A stretch of DNA of 64,000 nt from Amorphophallus konjac. Its lineage: Eukaryota > Streptophyta > Magnoliopsida > Alismatales > Araceae. Below the pieces are notes generated by a model that made no database searches, was not told where the DNA came from, and saw nothing but the letters and a program-made list of their open reading frames with translations. Where the stretch lies: NCBI GenBank assembly GCA_022559845.1, contig CM040120.1:167320334-167384333 (forward strand). Reading direction: 5' to 3'. Shown here in pieces: positions 33,742-46,423 of the stretch (its first letter is position 1; each line of letters begins with the position of its first letter). The position numbers and the translations under genes are program-made.

Positions 33742-36700
33742 TTAGGGGTAGTATTTCTTAAGGTAGAGCCAATTCCAAGGATGAGCTAGCTCTTCTCCTT
33801 CGGCATTAATCAATTTATAAGCATTGCCAGGATAAATATCTTTTATAACAAAGGGTCCTTCCCAGTTTGGTTGGAGTTTTGAACGGGGTCCACCAGGTTT
33901 TACGAAGATTCTCTTGATTACCATCTCACCGATTTTGAATTTTCTCTCAATTACTTTCTTTTGATAAAAACGTGAAAGCCTATTTTGATAAACGCGCGCA
34001 TGCTCAGCGGCGACCAAACGCTTCTCATCTAGGAGTTCAACTGGGCAAGGAGTGAATCACGACGCTCATCAATAGAGAATTCCTTTTCCAATTGTACTCG
34101 CAGAGAGGGAATGACAATCTCATAAGGAACTACCGCCTCCATTCCATAAGTAAGGGCGAAAGGGATTTGCCTAGTGGGGGTACGAATGGAAGTGCGATAG
34201 GCCCAGAGAGCTTCAACTAGCTTGTCTGGCCAATCAGAAAATTTATTAGCCTCACACGTTTTCTTAACAATTTTGATCAGTGTCTTATTAGTTGCCTCTG
34301 CCTGGCCATTGCCCTGTGGATAATAGGGAGAAGAATGATGCAATGCAATGTTATACCTGTTACAGAGATCCTTGAGCTCTTGAGAGATGAATTGAGGTCC
34401 ATTGTCGGTGATGATGGTGCTTGGGATGCCAAACCTTGCGATGATGTTCCTCATTATAAACTTGCAGACGGTCGACGCTTTAATCTCCACGAATGCTTCC
34501 GCTTCCGCCCACTTGGTGAAGTACTCCGTTGCCGTAAGGATGAATGACTTTTACTTCGTAAGGAGGTTCGAATCACCAAGGGGTCCAATGATATCGAAAG
34601 CCCACATGGAGAAAGGCCATGGGGAGGACATAGGATGGAGTGAAGAAGTAGGAGAATGAATCTTGTCAGCGTGCAGTTGGCACTTAACACACCTTCGAAC
34701 ATAGATGGAGCAATCCTCTTCTAGAGTTGGCCAATAAAAGTATAGCCTAAGGATCTTCTTAGCTAGCATCTGGCTGTTCACATGACCACCACACACTCCT
34801 GAATGTGCCTCTTCCATGACCTTCAAGGATTCATCATCGTCGAGGCATCTTAATAAAACACCCGTGAGCCCTCTTCTATAGAGCACACCTCCAACCAAAA
34901 CATAACGTTGAGCCACTCTTCTAATTGCTTTCTTCTCTTCTGCAGTGGCTTCTTCAGGATAGGACTGATCATTGCAATATCTGGCAATCTCATAATACCA
35001 AGGTTTCTCCTCATCAGTCAATTCTTCTTCCCAATCTAATAACATGACCTCTTTGCTTTTAAGAGCTTCACTCCGCCTGACCTTCTCGAGCACCTTGTCC
35101 CTAATGTCGTGGAATGAACGATCCTTAATAGCTGGAGTGTCACGCTGATGAATGAGGGGAACATGAAAATCTCACTGGGGAGGAAAGACTAAAGCAGAGG
35201 CCAAAGAGGCAAGAGCGTCAGCTAAGATGTTCTGGCTACGAGGGACATGGACGAAGATCAACTTGGTGAAGAGTGTGGCATAAGCTGAAGCAAGTTCCTG
35301 GTATGGTTTGAGCTTAGGATGGATAGTGCGGCATTTGACAAGCACCTGGCGTAGAATGAGCTGACTATCACAAACAATTCATAATTGGGTAACACCATAT
35401 CTATGAGCGGTTTGAAGGCCGGCCAAAAGAGCCTCATACTCAGCTATGTTGTTTGTGATAGGGAAAGTAAGTTGAGCGGCGAATGGGATGGTGACCCCTT
35501 CTGGAGTTAAAAGAACCATGCCGATCCCTCTTCCTTAGAATTTAGAGCTCCATCAAAATGTAACGTCCACATAGGATCGTGGGGTTGATTAATGGACATT
35601 AGTTCCTCATCTGGAAACTCTGAATTGACAGGATCAAATCGGGGTAAAGGGTGGTGAGCAAGATGTTCGGCAATGGCGTAGCCTTTGATAGCTTTCTGTT
35701 GAATGTAAGTGATGTCGAATTGAGAGAGGAAACTTTGCCAGCGTGCTAATCGGTCGGTAAGGACAGATTTTTCAAGAAGGAGTTTAATCAGATTCATGCG
35801 TGCAATGAGATGAACCTCGTGAGCTAAGAAATAGTGCTTTAACTTCTAAACTACTCAGACCAAAGCGGCGCAAGTCTTCTCTATAGCTGAGTACCTCTGC
35901 TCACAAGGGTTGAGAAGTTTAGACAAGTAGTATGCTGCCCTCTCCTTCCCTTCTTCATCCACTTGAGCTAGGACAACACCCACAGAGTCATCCAGGACAG
36001 AAACATAGAGAACGAGTGGTTTGCCTGGAACTGGCGGCCTCAGGACAGGAGGATTGGCCAAATAATCCTTCAATCCTTCAAAAGCTGCCTAACATTTGTC
36101 ATCCCAATTAAACTTGACCCCCGGCTTAGTAAGCTCGTAAAACAGCCTGCATCTTTTTGAATGCTGGGACACAAAGCGGCGAATAAATTGCAACCTCCCG
36201 ATTAATCCTCGAACTTCCTTCAAATTCCTGGGAGGAGGCATATCTCTAATGGCCTTCGCCTTATTGGGATCAACTTCAATTCCTCTTTTGCTGACAATAA
36301 ATCCAAGCAACTTCCCTGATGAAACACCAAATACACATTTCTTGGGGTTCATTTTCGACTGATACTCTCGTGATCTTTGCAAGACCTTAGCTAGAACCCC
36401 AGGATGCTCAACCCTTGTTCTTGATTTTATCACCAGGTCATCCACATACACCTCAATATAAATGTGGATCATATCATGAAAAATTGCCATCATAGCCCTC
36501 TGATAGGTGGCTCCAGCATTCTTGAGTCCAAAAGGCATGACCACATAGCAGTAAGTACCCCATGGTGTAGTGAACGATGTCTTCTCTTGATCTTTCTCAG
36601 CCAAGCGAATCTGATTATAACCCGAAAAACCATCCACGAAGGAGAGAGTCTGAAATCCTGCCGTATTATCAATTAAAACATCAATATGAGGGAGGGGGAA

Positions 36701-37660
36701 GTCATCCTTAGGACACACACGGTTGAGGTCCCGAAAGTCTATACAAATCCGAACCTTTCCATCTTTCTTCATGACCGGGACGATGTTAGCCACCCAGTTA
36801 GGATAGAGGACAACTCTAACAAATCTGGCCTTATAAAGCTTGTCGACCTCTTCTTTCATTTTTAAAGCCATGCTAGGGTGGAAACGTCTCAACCGTTATT
36901 TGACCGGGACAGACCCTGGCTTAAGTGTAAGCCGATGTTCAACGAGCGCAGGGTCTAGTCCACGCATATCTTCATAACTCCATGCAAACGTATCTTTGTA
37001 TTCTTGAAGTACCAAAATAAGCACCTCCTCTTCGGAGGGTGGCAAGTTCCTTGAAATGAGGACCATCCTGGGGTCTTCTTCCATACCCAGATTTATTTCT
37101 TTGGTAGGCTCTTCTATTGAGGCTGAAGGTTCATCAAATCTTCTCATGCCACTAGCAAAGGCATCAGCCTCGTCCTCACATTCTTCGTAACTTTCATCCT
37201 CCTCTTCAATAGGGTCTTCATCATTCATAATCTCATAGACACCTAAACTCTCATAAGAAGCACAAGTACCCTCATATTCTAATTCTGGCAAGATGATTGG
37301 ATTCTCTAAAAATTCGGGAAGAGTTGAGCATGCCCGGCACCTTCTAGCCAATTCTAACAAGAATCTACGGGGAATCTGCTTACCCTTGGATTTCTTATGT
37401 GAAGCTACCCCATGAGTTTTATTAGGAGAAGAAGAGGAGCAACTAGCTTGATCACTAGAAGAAGAAAAGGAAAGAGGTGAAAAAGTGGATACATGAGGGG
37501 ATACAGATGAGGACCCCTCGCAGGAGGGGTGGAAAAGGTTTCTCAATGAATCTTGGAAGAGCGGCCCCTGGGTCGGGACACACTCAGAAAGGAGATAAGA
37601 GGTCTCCTCAACAGAGATGGAGGTTTGGAAAGTTGGAATTTTGACATTTTTTTTCTTCAT
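33742..37660 (-). pseudogene. pol of Tat element C (RT, two RNase H, integrase)
   Basis: Close relative of element A pol, by eye the most similar pair in the window. Order on minus: acidic linker (37660-36900), reverse transcriptase (YVDD at 36437-36448), degenerate first RNase H (about 36030-35640), archaeal-type RNase H (about 35560-35190), integrase zinc finger and core (about 34830-34140), and the KKYYP end at 33742. Nonsense codons: 36893-36895 (CAA in A), 36086-36088 (CAG), one Trp and one Gln codon near 35854-35843, near 35386, near 35175, and 34548-34550 (CAA). One base is lost near 34040. The frame change between the RNase H domains at about 35510-35530 is identical to that of element A. 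The pol frame opens at ATG 37660 and overlaps the end of gag-pro. Confidence 0.92.
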
Positions 37661-40600
37661 TTTTATTTTGATTTTGCTTTTTGAGGAGGAAGCAATGCGA
37701 AGAGGAAACAGGAGGTGGAGTGGAGAAGGGTAGAATTAATAACGACCCGCGCAGGGGTGCGATGGAGAGTCTGGAGAATTGCTCGAGGAGCAAGGGAGGA
37801 ATTGGAGGAGAATTTTGTAGTGAATTTGGAGACATGATGACCATAATCGGAAGCGGTCTCGGCACGTGGGAAAACAGTTGAGCATACAAGGAGGAAAGAA
37901 GAGACGGATGCATGGAAGTGAGGGAGAAGAGGCCGGCCCATAGCCTGTCTGTCGTGAAACCTTCTTCATATGGCACATCAGGCTCTCCAGTGTCGGTATA
38001 ATTGCTCAGCAGCTGTCTCTTGTCTTTTAACACAACAAGTTTCTCAATAAACTCATGAATTAGTGGCGGCCATTCTGGATCGGTTGGCATAAATAGACCG
38101 CTCAAAGTGATAGCAATATCATTCATGTCGAACCATCTATACCAGTCACACTCTGGATCACCCATTTTCCTTCTCTTATCAGGCCTTAGAGACTCCAGGG
38201 CTTTGTAGGTGGCCAATGGAGCAATATGACGAGCAAACTGTCTGGCATGAACATCTTGATAGTCTAACATGGAAGTGACTATTATAGTCTGCTCATTATT
38301 TTGAACGCCACCTTTAATAAAATGTGTCTGCAATGTTCAAGTGACAGGTTGGTGATCTATCTTCAAAGTGGAGGTCATAATTGCCCATGGTTCCTCTTCA
38401 TTCTTGCTTGGCCCTTTATAGCCTAGGCCGCCCCGTGCAATCAATCTTTGTGGCTTGACAGGCTTAGTTCTGCCTTGGGAATTGACCCCTAGGCCTTTGC
38501 CAACCTGGTACCCCATTCTCATCAGAATATTCCAACACGGGGTATTCATCATATTTTTCTTCTTCTTCCCCTTGGCAGTTCGGGGTGTCATGGCAACTGT
38601 TGTAACTGTCTCGGGTGGCATCGGCCTTGGGTGAGGGATATCCAATACTGATAGCAACGGCTTGTTGGAAGGCCAAATAGAAGGAACTGACGTTGCTAAG
38701 TGTATGTCTTCATCTGGCAGAATCGGCATGCTAGTGACTTTGATAACACGGCCTTTATGTGGAAACTTGAGGCATTGATGATTTGTAGAAGGCACCGCAT
38801 CCAGTTGTTGAATATAGGGGTGACCCAGGATGCCATTAAATGTTGGATCCATGTCCAATATGTGAAAATCTACTGTGATTGTAGCTGGACCCAAACTGAC
38901 TTTTAATGTTATCATGCCCAAGGGAGGCTTCTTGGTGTTGTCATAAGCTGTGACTGTTATAGTGGATGGCCGAATCTGATTTTCAGGAATGTCACACATC
39001 TTCAAAGTGCTAGGCGGCAATACATTGATGGATGCCCCAGTGTCCACCAAACATTATTTTACTGCCACTTTATTTATGTCAACTGTGATACACAGGGCAT
39101 ATTTCCTTGCTGGTTGAGGTGCCAATTCACGTTCATAAAAAGTAATTGCTGGCTGACTGCTAGCGGGCGTTAAGACTGTAGTTATGTGCTTGACCGGGAT
39201 GTCTTCATTGACCATAACTTTCTGCAAATATTCTTTCAAGGCCAATTGATGGGTCGTTGACCTCTTGATCAGTTCTAGAATAGAAATTCTTGTTGGAGTC
39301 CAGTCGAGATGCTTTAGTAAATCATACTGAGTGCCTGGAACAGACTCTTGCTCGTTGGGCCCCTGCGTCGGCTCCTGCTCTCTCTGGGGAAAAATGCGCT
39401 GGAACATCCGTCCACTGCGAAGCGGTGCTAGGGTTTGGTGCGCCTCTGTCGGGGTAAGTATAGAGGGAGGGTTGGAAGATGAAGAAGAAACATTAGTGTT
39501 GACAAGTGGTGGAGAAGTGTTCGATGAAGGAGCCCCCGTAGGAGGTATTGGAGAATGGTTCAAAAGAGAAGCCCCTGTAGGAGGCGTACGGGTAGAAGGG
39601 GGTGTTGGAGTGTGGGTGGAGATAGTTGGATGAATAAGGAGAGGTCTGGGTATAAATGGGGGGTGGACTGATGGTGTAGGAGTCCTTGCCGGCGGAGGAG
39701 CAACGGTGGTGGATGTAATGGGTGTTGGTGATGGGCGGATGAGAAGTGGCCTAGATGACCAGGGTGAAGGGTTGGTGACAGGCAGTGGAGTTTGTTGCGT
39801 GATGGGCTGCGATGGTGGAGGACGGGTAAGGAGAGGCCGGGTTGGCAAGGATGAGGAATTAGTTGGAGCGGATGGATTTACAGGGCGCAGAAGGGGACGA
39901 GTCAATTGGGGAGTGGAAGAAGGAAGTGTGCGCAAGAGGCGCGGAGGTTGATTTGAATTATGTTTAAGTGCCCCGACAGAGGCGTTTTTTTCGTGCCATC
40001 TTTGTCCTCTCTCCACCTCGTGGAGGGACGTGACAGGGTTCACATGCTGATTTGGGGGGTGCTCCGACAGTGGGTTGTGGACAATCCCCATGTCTTGCTG
40101 TGGTGCTTGAGCTTGCTGTTGTACCTGTGGAGCTGGTTGCTGCGGCTGCTGAGCCTGCTGTTGCCGAGGAGGCCTTCTTACCTTTAAAGAAGCGATAAAC
40201 TGTCTCATCTCGTCCTAATTAATACCGCCCTGATCATTCAAATCATAAATATAGTCCTTGAAATGAAAGCAGTGATCAATATTGTGACCAGGGGAGCGAT
40301 GGAAAACACAATAGCGGGACGTGTCAACATTAGCGGGCCACGCTGCCCTTTCTTTTGGTAACATGAGCAGATTGGCGGCCATCAAGGCATTGAAGATATC
40401 TGGGAGACTTTTTGGCAATGGCGGGTAGTGGGCCCTTTTGGGGCCTAGTGGTCTCCTTTGTTGTTGTTGTGGTGGTCCGTAGTTGGCGGGTGGTGGTACT
40501 TCGTGATATTGTTGTGGAGCTGGTGGATCCGTGCGCTGCGTTTGGTTTTGTGGAGGAGCAAAGGAAGGTTGAGGAGCAAATTGATGTTGTGGGGATGAGT

Positions 40601-41292
40601 TGAAGAGGGTGCTTTGTTGTGGAGGTGGCGGAGGCCGTGGGTTAGATTGGCGGGAGGGTGTGGGGTTGCCAACTACGCCAACTTTCTCATTTGTAACGGT
40701 GCCCTCAGTCGTGGGTCCGCTATTGTTGACATCTGTATTTTTCTTGACCAACCGTGGTCTTGGTTCAAACACGCCCATGATGGGCGAATCTTTCATCTGA
40801 GTTTGAATATATCGAGTTCTTTCATAGAGCTCCTCCATGGTGGTCAATCTGTTCATGGCCAATATGTGCCCGAACTGAGGGGTTGCATTTGAAATAATCA
40901 TCTTAACCTGTTCCGGTTCTGACAACGTATCTTTCAATTTTTCGGCCATTGATCACCATCTATCAGCAAATATGATGAAGTCTTCCTCTGGCTTCATTTT
41001 CTCCGTAACCAGATCAGTAACTGATAGGGAGGGTCCAACCCGGTCCCCATATTTCTGCAAGAATTTCTTTTGAACTATATCGAAGTCGCTAGCATCTGCC
41101 GGTTCTAAAGAATAAAACCATTCGAGGGCTGGCCCCTCTAAAGACCTTCTAAACAAATAAGCTAATGAGGCTTTATTGCCCTGCCAAAAGGAAGTTTCGT
41201 ACATAAAATCTTTCAAGTGAATAAATGGATTGCCAGTCCCATTATATCGCCGAAAATTCGGCATCTCAGAAGGTGGTAGATGAAATACTGGC
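37608..41292 (-). pseudogene. gag (C-terminal part), protease and G-patch of element C
   Basis: Continues gag from the insertion site of element D. It contains the capsid core (FIHLKDFMYE, ALEWFYSLEP), a knuckle-like CVFHRSPGHNIDHC (about 40317-40275), Pro/Thr-rich linker, protease with VDTGASINV (about 39045-39020), and a G-patch-like GYQVGKGLG ... GGLGY (about 38520-38420). One single frame runs throughout but is cut by four stops: 40950-40952, 40212-40214 (Trp in B), 39051-39053 and 38334-38336 (Trp in B). The frame ends at 37608 beyond the pol start, overlapping it by 53 bases around an A8 run (37639-37632). Confidence 0.9.
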
Positions 41293-41297
41293 AATGT
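41293..41297. repeat. Target-site duplication, left copy, element D
   Basis: AATGT, repeated at 48666-48670 on the other side of element D. Five bases is the normal length for Ty3/gypsy integrase. Confidence 0.93.
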
Positions 41298-43543
41298 TGA
41301 TGGGGACATCCCTTGCCCCTCCACATTTTCTGAAGCTCGGATTGATCGTCGGTGTACGCCATTATGTTCCTCATGTGTTTGTGAGTCAAGTCATGTAATT
41401 TTCTTATTTTTATTTGAGTCTTAAACATGTAATTTTCCTTTTATTGAGTCATGTACCTAGGTTAGAAAGTCATTTTCCTAAGTCTTGAAGTCATTATGTT
41501 GGTTTGATAGGTTAATGGGCCCAATTCATTGGGCTAGGCCCAGGGGCGCCCCTCCCTTGGACTATTTGGTCATTAGTTAGTTTGTCAGGGTCAGTTTGGT
41601 CTTAGGAAAAGTGTGGGGTCTATAAATAGCCCCACCCCTCTCTCATTTGTAACAATTATGCTTGAATATTGAATCCAGAAAATTTTCACACCTTCTAGTT
41701 CCCTCTTAATATCTCCCTCTCTCTCTCTCTTACTATCACTCTCTCTAAGTGGGTTGTGCCCCCTCTCTCTCTCCTCCCCACCCCAATTTCGAAATTCATT
41801 CTCTCTCCTCCCCATTCACCCCTCATTAAGGCCCCTTCCCCTTCCCCATGCACTCATTCAATTCCCCCTCCAACCCCTAGGTGGAAACCCCTTCTCCTAG
41901 GCACCTTTCCACTCTCCCAAGCAACCCTCCCTCTCCCCAAGACTGAAAGAGCCCTTCCCTAGGCCAAATTTCTAATTTCCCTCTCCCTTGGGCCGTGCCC
42001 TTTCATCTCCCCACCGCCCTAACCACCCAAGGTCGCACCCCCCTTCCCCATCCACCAAATAACCCCTTGTTCATGCCCTTCCCCACACCCTCTCCTCCAC
42101 CTATTCTGTCCCTGTTGCAGGTTTCAAAAAAGTAGTGATTTGCAGTAGCAGCCACGACTTCCCCTGAAGGCTCCCAGTGGCATATCTTATATTTCTGGAA
42201 TCATCTCCAAGTCATCTTTCCAACGGTGGTACTCCTGCCTGCATCCGAGTTCGGAGCTGTCCGAAGGAACGTCATCTTCAACGACTGCGCAATCTGTCCC
42301 AGACTGAAGGCCAGAGCGATCTTGGAAGCCGTTCAGCGGCCAACCTTGGAGGAATTCGATCATGCTTCCTTCTACAAAATTCTTATTCGTCTAGTCCTCC
42401 ATCAGTATCAGAAGGAATGACGCCAATCGCCCACCCGAGCTATTTGTTCTGAATTTCTTCGCCGTAGTGTGCAGTCTGCCCCCTGCAGGTCCAGGTTCAA
42501 CCTGTCTTCACTTCTCCGGCCACAATTCTCCTCTCCGACCTCGGAATGTGGTCCCGTTAATTTCTGCTCGAAGCTACTCCGACCACTATCGCGTCACCGC
42601 CAGTTTCGTTCAATTTGGAGTTCGGGAGAGACCGCAGTGCCTTCTGCAATCCACTGTATCAGTTCTGCATCAGTCAGAGGTAGAGTGTTGCTGTCCTGCT
42701 CCAGTTGCCGGTCCGATCAGCCCCGAGTTCCAGAGCTTCCCAAAAAAGTCAAGCATCATCCTCGGCCAGCTGGGGAACTTTTGGCACTGGTTTCATCAAA
42801 TTTGGAGCTCGGTTGAGTCCGTGGCAGCATCTTCATCGACAACCTGTTCAGCAAAACTGAAGAGTGGCAGAACCGGCGAAGCTTGGAGAGTCGGCGTTCT
42901 CTTCATAATTTCCCCACCCCGCTTGGCCGGCTGAAGGCCCCTCCCTGCGTGGAGGTAATCTTGGTTGTAATAAGTCTAACCCCCACCCCAAGAGCCCCCC
43001 TCCTGCGAGAGGTGTAGTTCATGTAATAATATTTTCGCAGATTTGAAGCGACACCGACGCGGCTTGCGGGCGCAAACCCTTGCCTCCCCGCTCTCCCCCG
43101 TCTTCGGCCGGAGTTGGCGTCTTCACGCCGGCTAGGTGAGCCTCGGTCCCCCTTTCCTTGCTGGTCAATATCACTTGCTTAGCTTAGTATTCTTGCTTTG
43201 CTGCGTCGGACGGAGAGCGAGGGCCCGGCCCAAATTGCCGAACACGTGAGTGTCCATCGCGGGCGAGTTGTGAACGAGCCATTTCAACCCACACCCATGG
43301 TGTGACGGCCGCCCGTGAGTGGGCATCCCTGGCCCAATTGGGGTTCTCCCCAAGCTTGCCAAGCACCGGAGCATCATTGTCCCACCTGGACCCTCTCCAT
43401 TATCGTTTAGTTGCCCACGGGCACAAGTGTGCACCAAGCGAGTGAGCCGCTCGAGTGGTATCATCGCCAATTTACTTGCTTGCAACCTTAGGTCCAAGGG
43501 TCATATTGTCTTGTGGTCATCACCCCAAGGTGGTGTCACATCA
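41298..43543 (+). mobile_element. 5' LTR of non-autonomous element D
   Basis: 2246 bases, TGATGGGGACATC...GTCACATCA. Matched along its length by 46424-48665; by eye a few percent differences. TATA box 323 bases in, followed by CT microsatellite and C-rich leader-like sequence. Open frames inside it (for example 42177-42934) are also present in the other LTR but shift relative to each other and are not genes. Confidence 0.95.
41621..41628 (+). promoter_or_regulatory. TATA box, 5' LTR of element D
   Basis: TATAAATA in GGGGTCTATAAATAGCCC, at the same offset as in the 3' LTR (46747). Confidence 0.75.
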
Positions 43544-43545
43544 AG

Positions 43546-43558
43546 TGGTATCAGAGCC
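43546..43558 (+). other. Primer-binding site of element D (initiator Met tRNA)
   Basis: TGGTATCAGAGCC starts 2 bases after the 5' LTR. This is the standard plant initiator methionine tRNA complement. Confidence 0.93.
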
Positions 43559-43602
43559 AGGTTCACAACTTGTCTCTATCAAGTTGGTCCTAGGACGCTC
43601 AT

Positions 43603-46053
43603 ATGCATTTAGAGTCTTCGGTTGCATCTCTTTTGTCCACTAGCATGGCTACTTCATGTAAGTCACATCTATCTCACTCGTTCCTCTGCAAAGGTCCGAT
43701 TGACACTCCTTTGGACAAAGTCCTATTTGAGGACCTTATCTTTAACGGATACTACCCTAGTGCATATTTAGAGTGGGAGGAAAACATGGACAAATACTTT
43801 AAGAGGAATCCAATGACTGAACCCATGAAAATCTACCTTGCCAAGAGTCAACTTGTGTACCATGCCGAGGATAGGTGGAAGTTCATTGAACAATTTAGGA
43901 GGGTTATGAGGCTAGAGCCTATTAACACATGGGAGAACATGAGAGCCGAGCTTAGGAAAGTCTACACTCCCCGACCTCCTCCCTCCTACCCGGGTTACCA
44001 AAACTCGAGGAGCACTCCCACTCTTCCAACCCCACCCGTCCAAACCCTTACCACTAGAACCCAAGTGTCCAAGGCCTCCACCTCCCCACCTAACCCCATG
44101 AGGGCCCCCACACCCCAACCAAAACCCCCTTCCCTAACCTACACTAGTCAAGCCCCTTTAGCCCCCACTTCCACCCCAAACGATCCCAAGGACAAGAGAC
44201 CCCTAACCGACCCAATTCCCTCCATGGTGACCACCACTTATCCAACCCTCACCATTAAAAACCAAGTGGACACCGCGTCCACCCCTCCACCTAGGCCCAT
44301 AATGGCCACCACCCCCAAACCCAAAACCCCTCACCAAACCCATACCCCACACGCCCCCTTGACCACCACCACAAACCCACCATCGTCCCCAAAAAGGGAC
44401 ACATCTCCCAAAACAAATCAACCCAAAACCCCTCACCAAACCCACCTCCCACTTCCTACACCAATCTTTCCCCAACCTAGGCCTCCTCTACTTCCCTTTC
44501 CTATCCCAACCCAAGCCCATGCATGTTCACCACCCCGGGTGTGTCATACGCTAGCTATCACCAAACCACCCACCATAGATCCCCCTACTCCATTAGCAAT
44601 AGAAGTTGCTACCCACACACCTACCCAAGTGGAGAAGGATGTCCATCCGAATCCACCTCCCAACATAGAGGAAATCCAAAGGCCAAACAACTCACACACC
44701 TCTAGCCTAGCTCCTCTAGAGACACCCAACCTCACCATAGATAAGTCCATACTCCAATGGCTCAAGAAAGGTCTCACCATTCCTAGTTCACAACCATGCC
44801 ACCTACCCATGGGATATCAATCCCAAACCATTCCCATTCAGCCACATGTCACTTATCAAACTTCCCATTGTGTGGAAGATTTGGGAGACTTAGTGAACTA
44901 CCTACATTGACAAATTCACTTGACCAATATGCTAGCCTTGAGGCCGTCTGAAACTAACACCATTAGCCTAGCATATCCCTCCATTGGCTACATCACTTCC
45001 ATCTACACTAATGGCCAAGTTACTAGTGAGATCATCCTCCTTCTTCCCATGGAGGAAGAACCTATCCTAGTCCACTCCCCAACCATTAAGATCCCAAGTG
45101 CTTTGATCGGTCAACCCATTAGCAACCTTGACCCAATTATTGAGGAGGATGACTCACCATTCGAGGACCTTGAGAGCATAGAGTACCCCTACCAAGGTGA
45201 CCCTTACCATGATCCCTTTGACCCTTTTCCATGGGAGCCTAGATCTCAATGTAACCCACTCACCTTATTCACCACCCACCTTACCCTACCCTTACCGCCC
45301 ATGATAACCCAAAACCTTCCCTTCCTATAATTGGGTTACACCAAAGAAGCCTTAACCTTAGGCAACATACACAATGGGATTGATAGATGGCCCCACTCCA
45401 TGATGTCTCCCTTCTTAGATCCCTTTGACTCATACGAATGGAAGCTCAAGGGCCACCCCACACCTATGCACATAGAAGTCATCACTAGGATTGAAATGCA
45501 TGTGCTTAGGCATACCACCCCACTTGACATGATTTGAAAGTCGGGTCCATTCATTCATATCACCCACATGTCAAGAAGAAAACATGAGTGGTCAATATTT
45601 GATTGTAATGGTCCACCATCATTCATCATAAATCTCAAGCATGTTAGGAGCATTCATGGATGTCCGGGTCTCCCGGCACTCATCACACTCACACATGAAA
45701 GGGACACCTATGGATGCCCCGGTCCTCCCAAGACATTCAAAGTCTTCATAACATCAATGCATGATAGGTCTACATGTGGTTGCCCTGGACCACCTTTGCA
45801 TACCACGCACTACTCACTCACACCGCATCTTAGTACATGGCATATGCATCAAAACATGCATCAAGCAAAAAGCGGTGAGAATTACAAAAAGCGGGTAAAA
45901 ACTCGTGAGCACCACTTGAAATTCCACGTTGGCAACTTGATGATGATGATGATTTTGGAGTGGCTCTACTCTAGGGTGACCTCCAATTTGAGGGCACGAG
46001 GACTTGGACCATGCCAAGTTCTGAGTGGCCTTGGCACCCGGCTTGCGGGTTGA
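43603..46053 (+). pseudogene. Gag-like protein of element D, one long frame with three stops
   Basis: The same frame runs from 43603 to 46053, interrupted only at 44908-44910, 45328-45330 and 45535-45537, so the ancestral product was about 800 residues. The N-terminal part resembles plant gypsy gag (YYPSAYLEWEENMDKYF, near residues 45-65); the middle is Pro/Thr-rich; the last part has an acidic segment and three copies of a GCPG(L/P)P motif about 25 residues apart (near 45659, 45716 and 45781). There is no protease, RT, RNase H or integrase, so the element must have relied on another element's enzymes. The start may be ATG 43603 or 43645. Confidence 0.75.
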
Positions 46054-46423
46054 ACTTACCAATGGGTTTTGGGATTCATCCCACTTTCCACGTGGCGGAT
46101 CCGGCACCCTCTAAGGGTACCGCGGTGGATCCTAGTGAGTGTCTTGAGCCTACACCTATCCTTGTGAGAGACACCCTCGGAGTGCCACCACAAACTAGCC
46201 AGAGAGCCCGACGTCAGCACATGGCGGCAATACTAAGCAAAGCAAGATCTCTTCACCAGCCTAAGGGTGTGTCCGAGCCACTTTGTCGAGTGGAAGCACC
46301 GTTCCTCGGCTATGGACATGGGTCGAGTTTGGAGAACAAGGTTCGCCCGGAACTACGTTTGGGATGCTACTTCTCCGGTGGACCCATACTCGACAGGGTC
46401 GAGTTTTCTCCACCCCGGGGGTA
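46054..46423 (+). other. 3' internal region of element D
   Basis: No convincing coding. Ends with CCACCCCGGGGGTA immediately before the 3' LTR, a weak polypurine tract (only CGGGGG is clean). Confidence 0.55.

Noticed and set aside
42177..42934. Overlapping ORFs inside the element D LTR (also 47298-47945)
   Set aside because: The two LTR copies break the frames at different places, and LTR R/U5 sequence is not expected to code.
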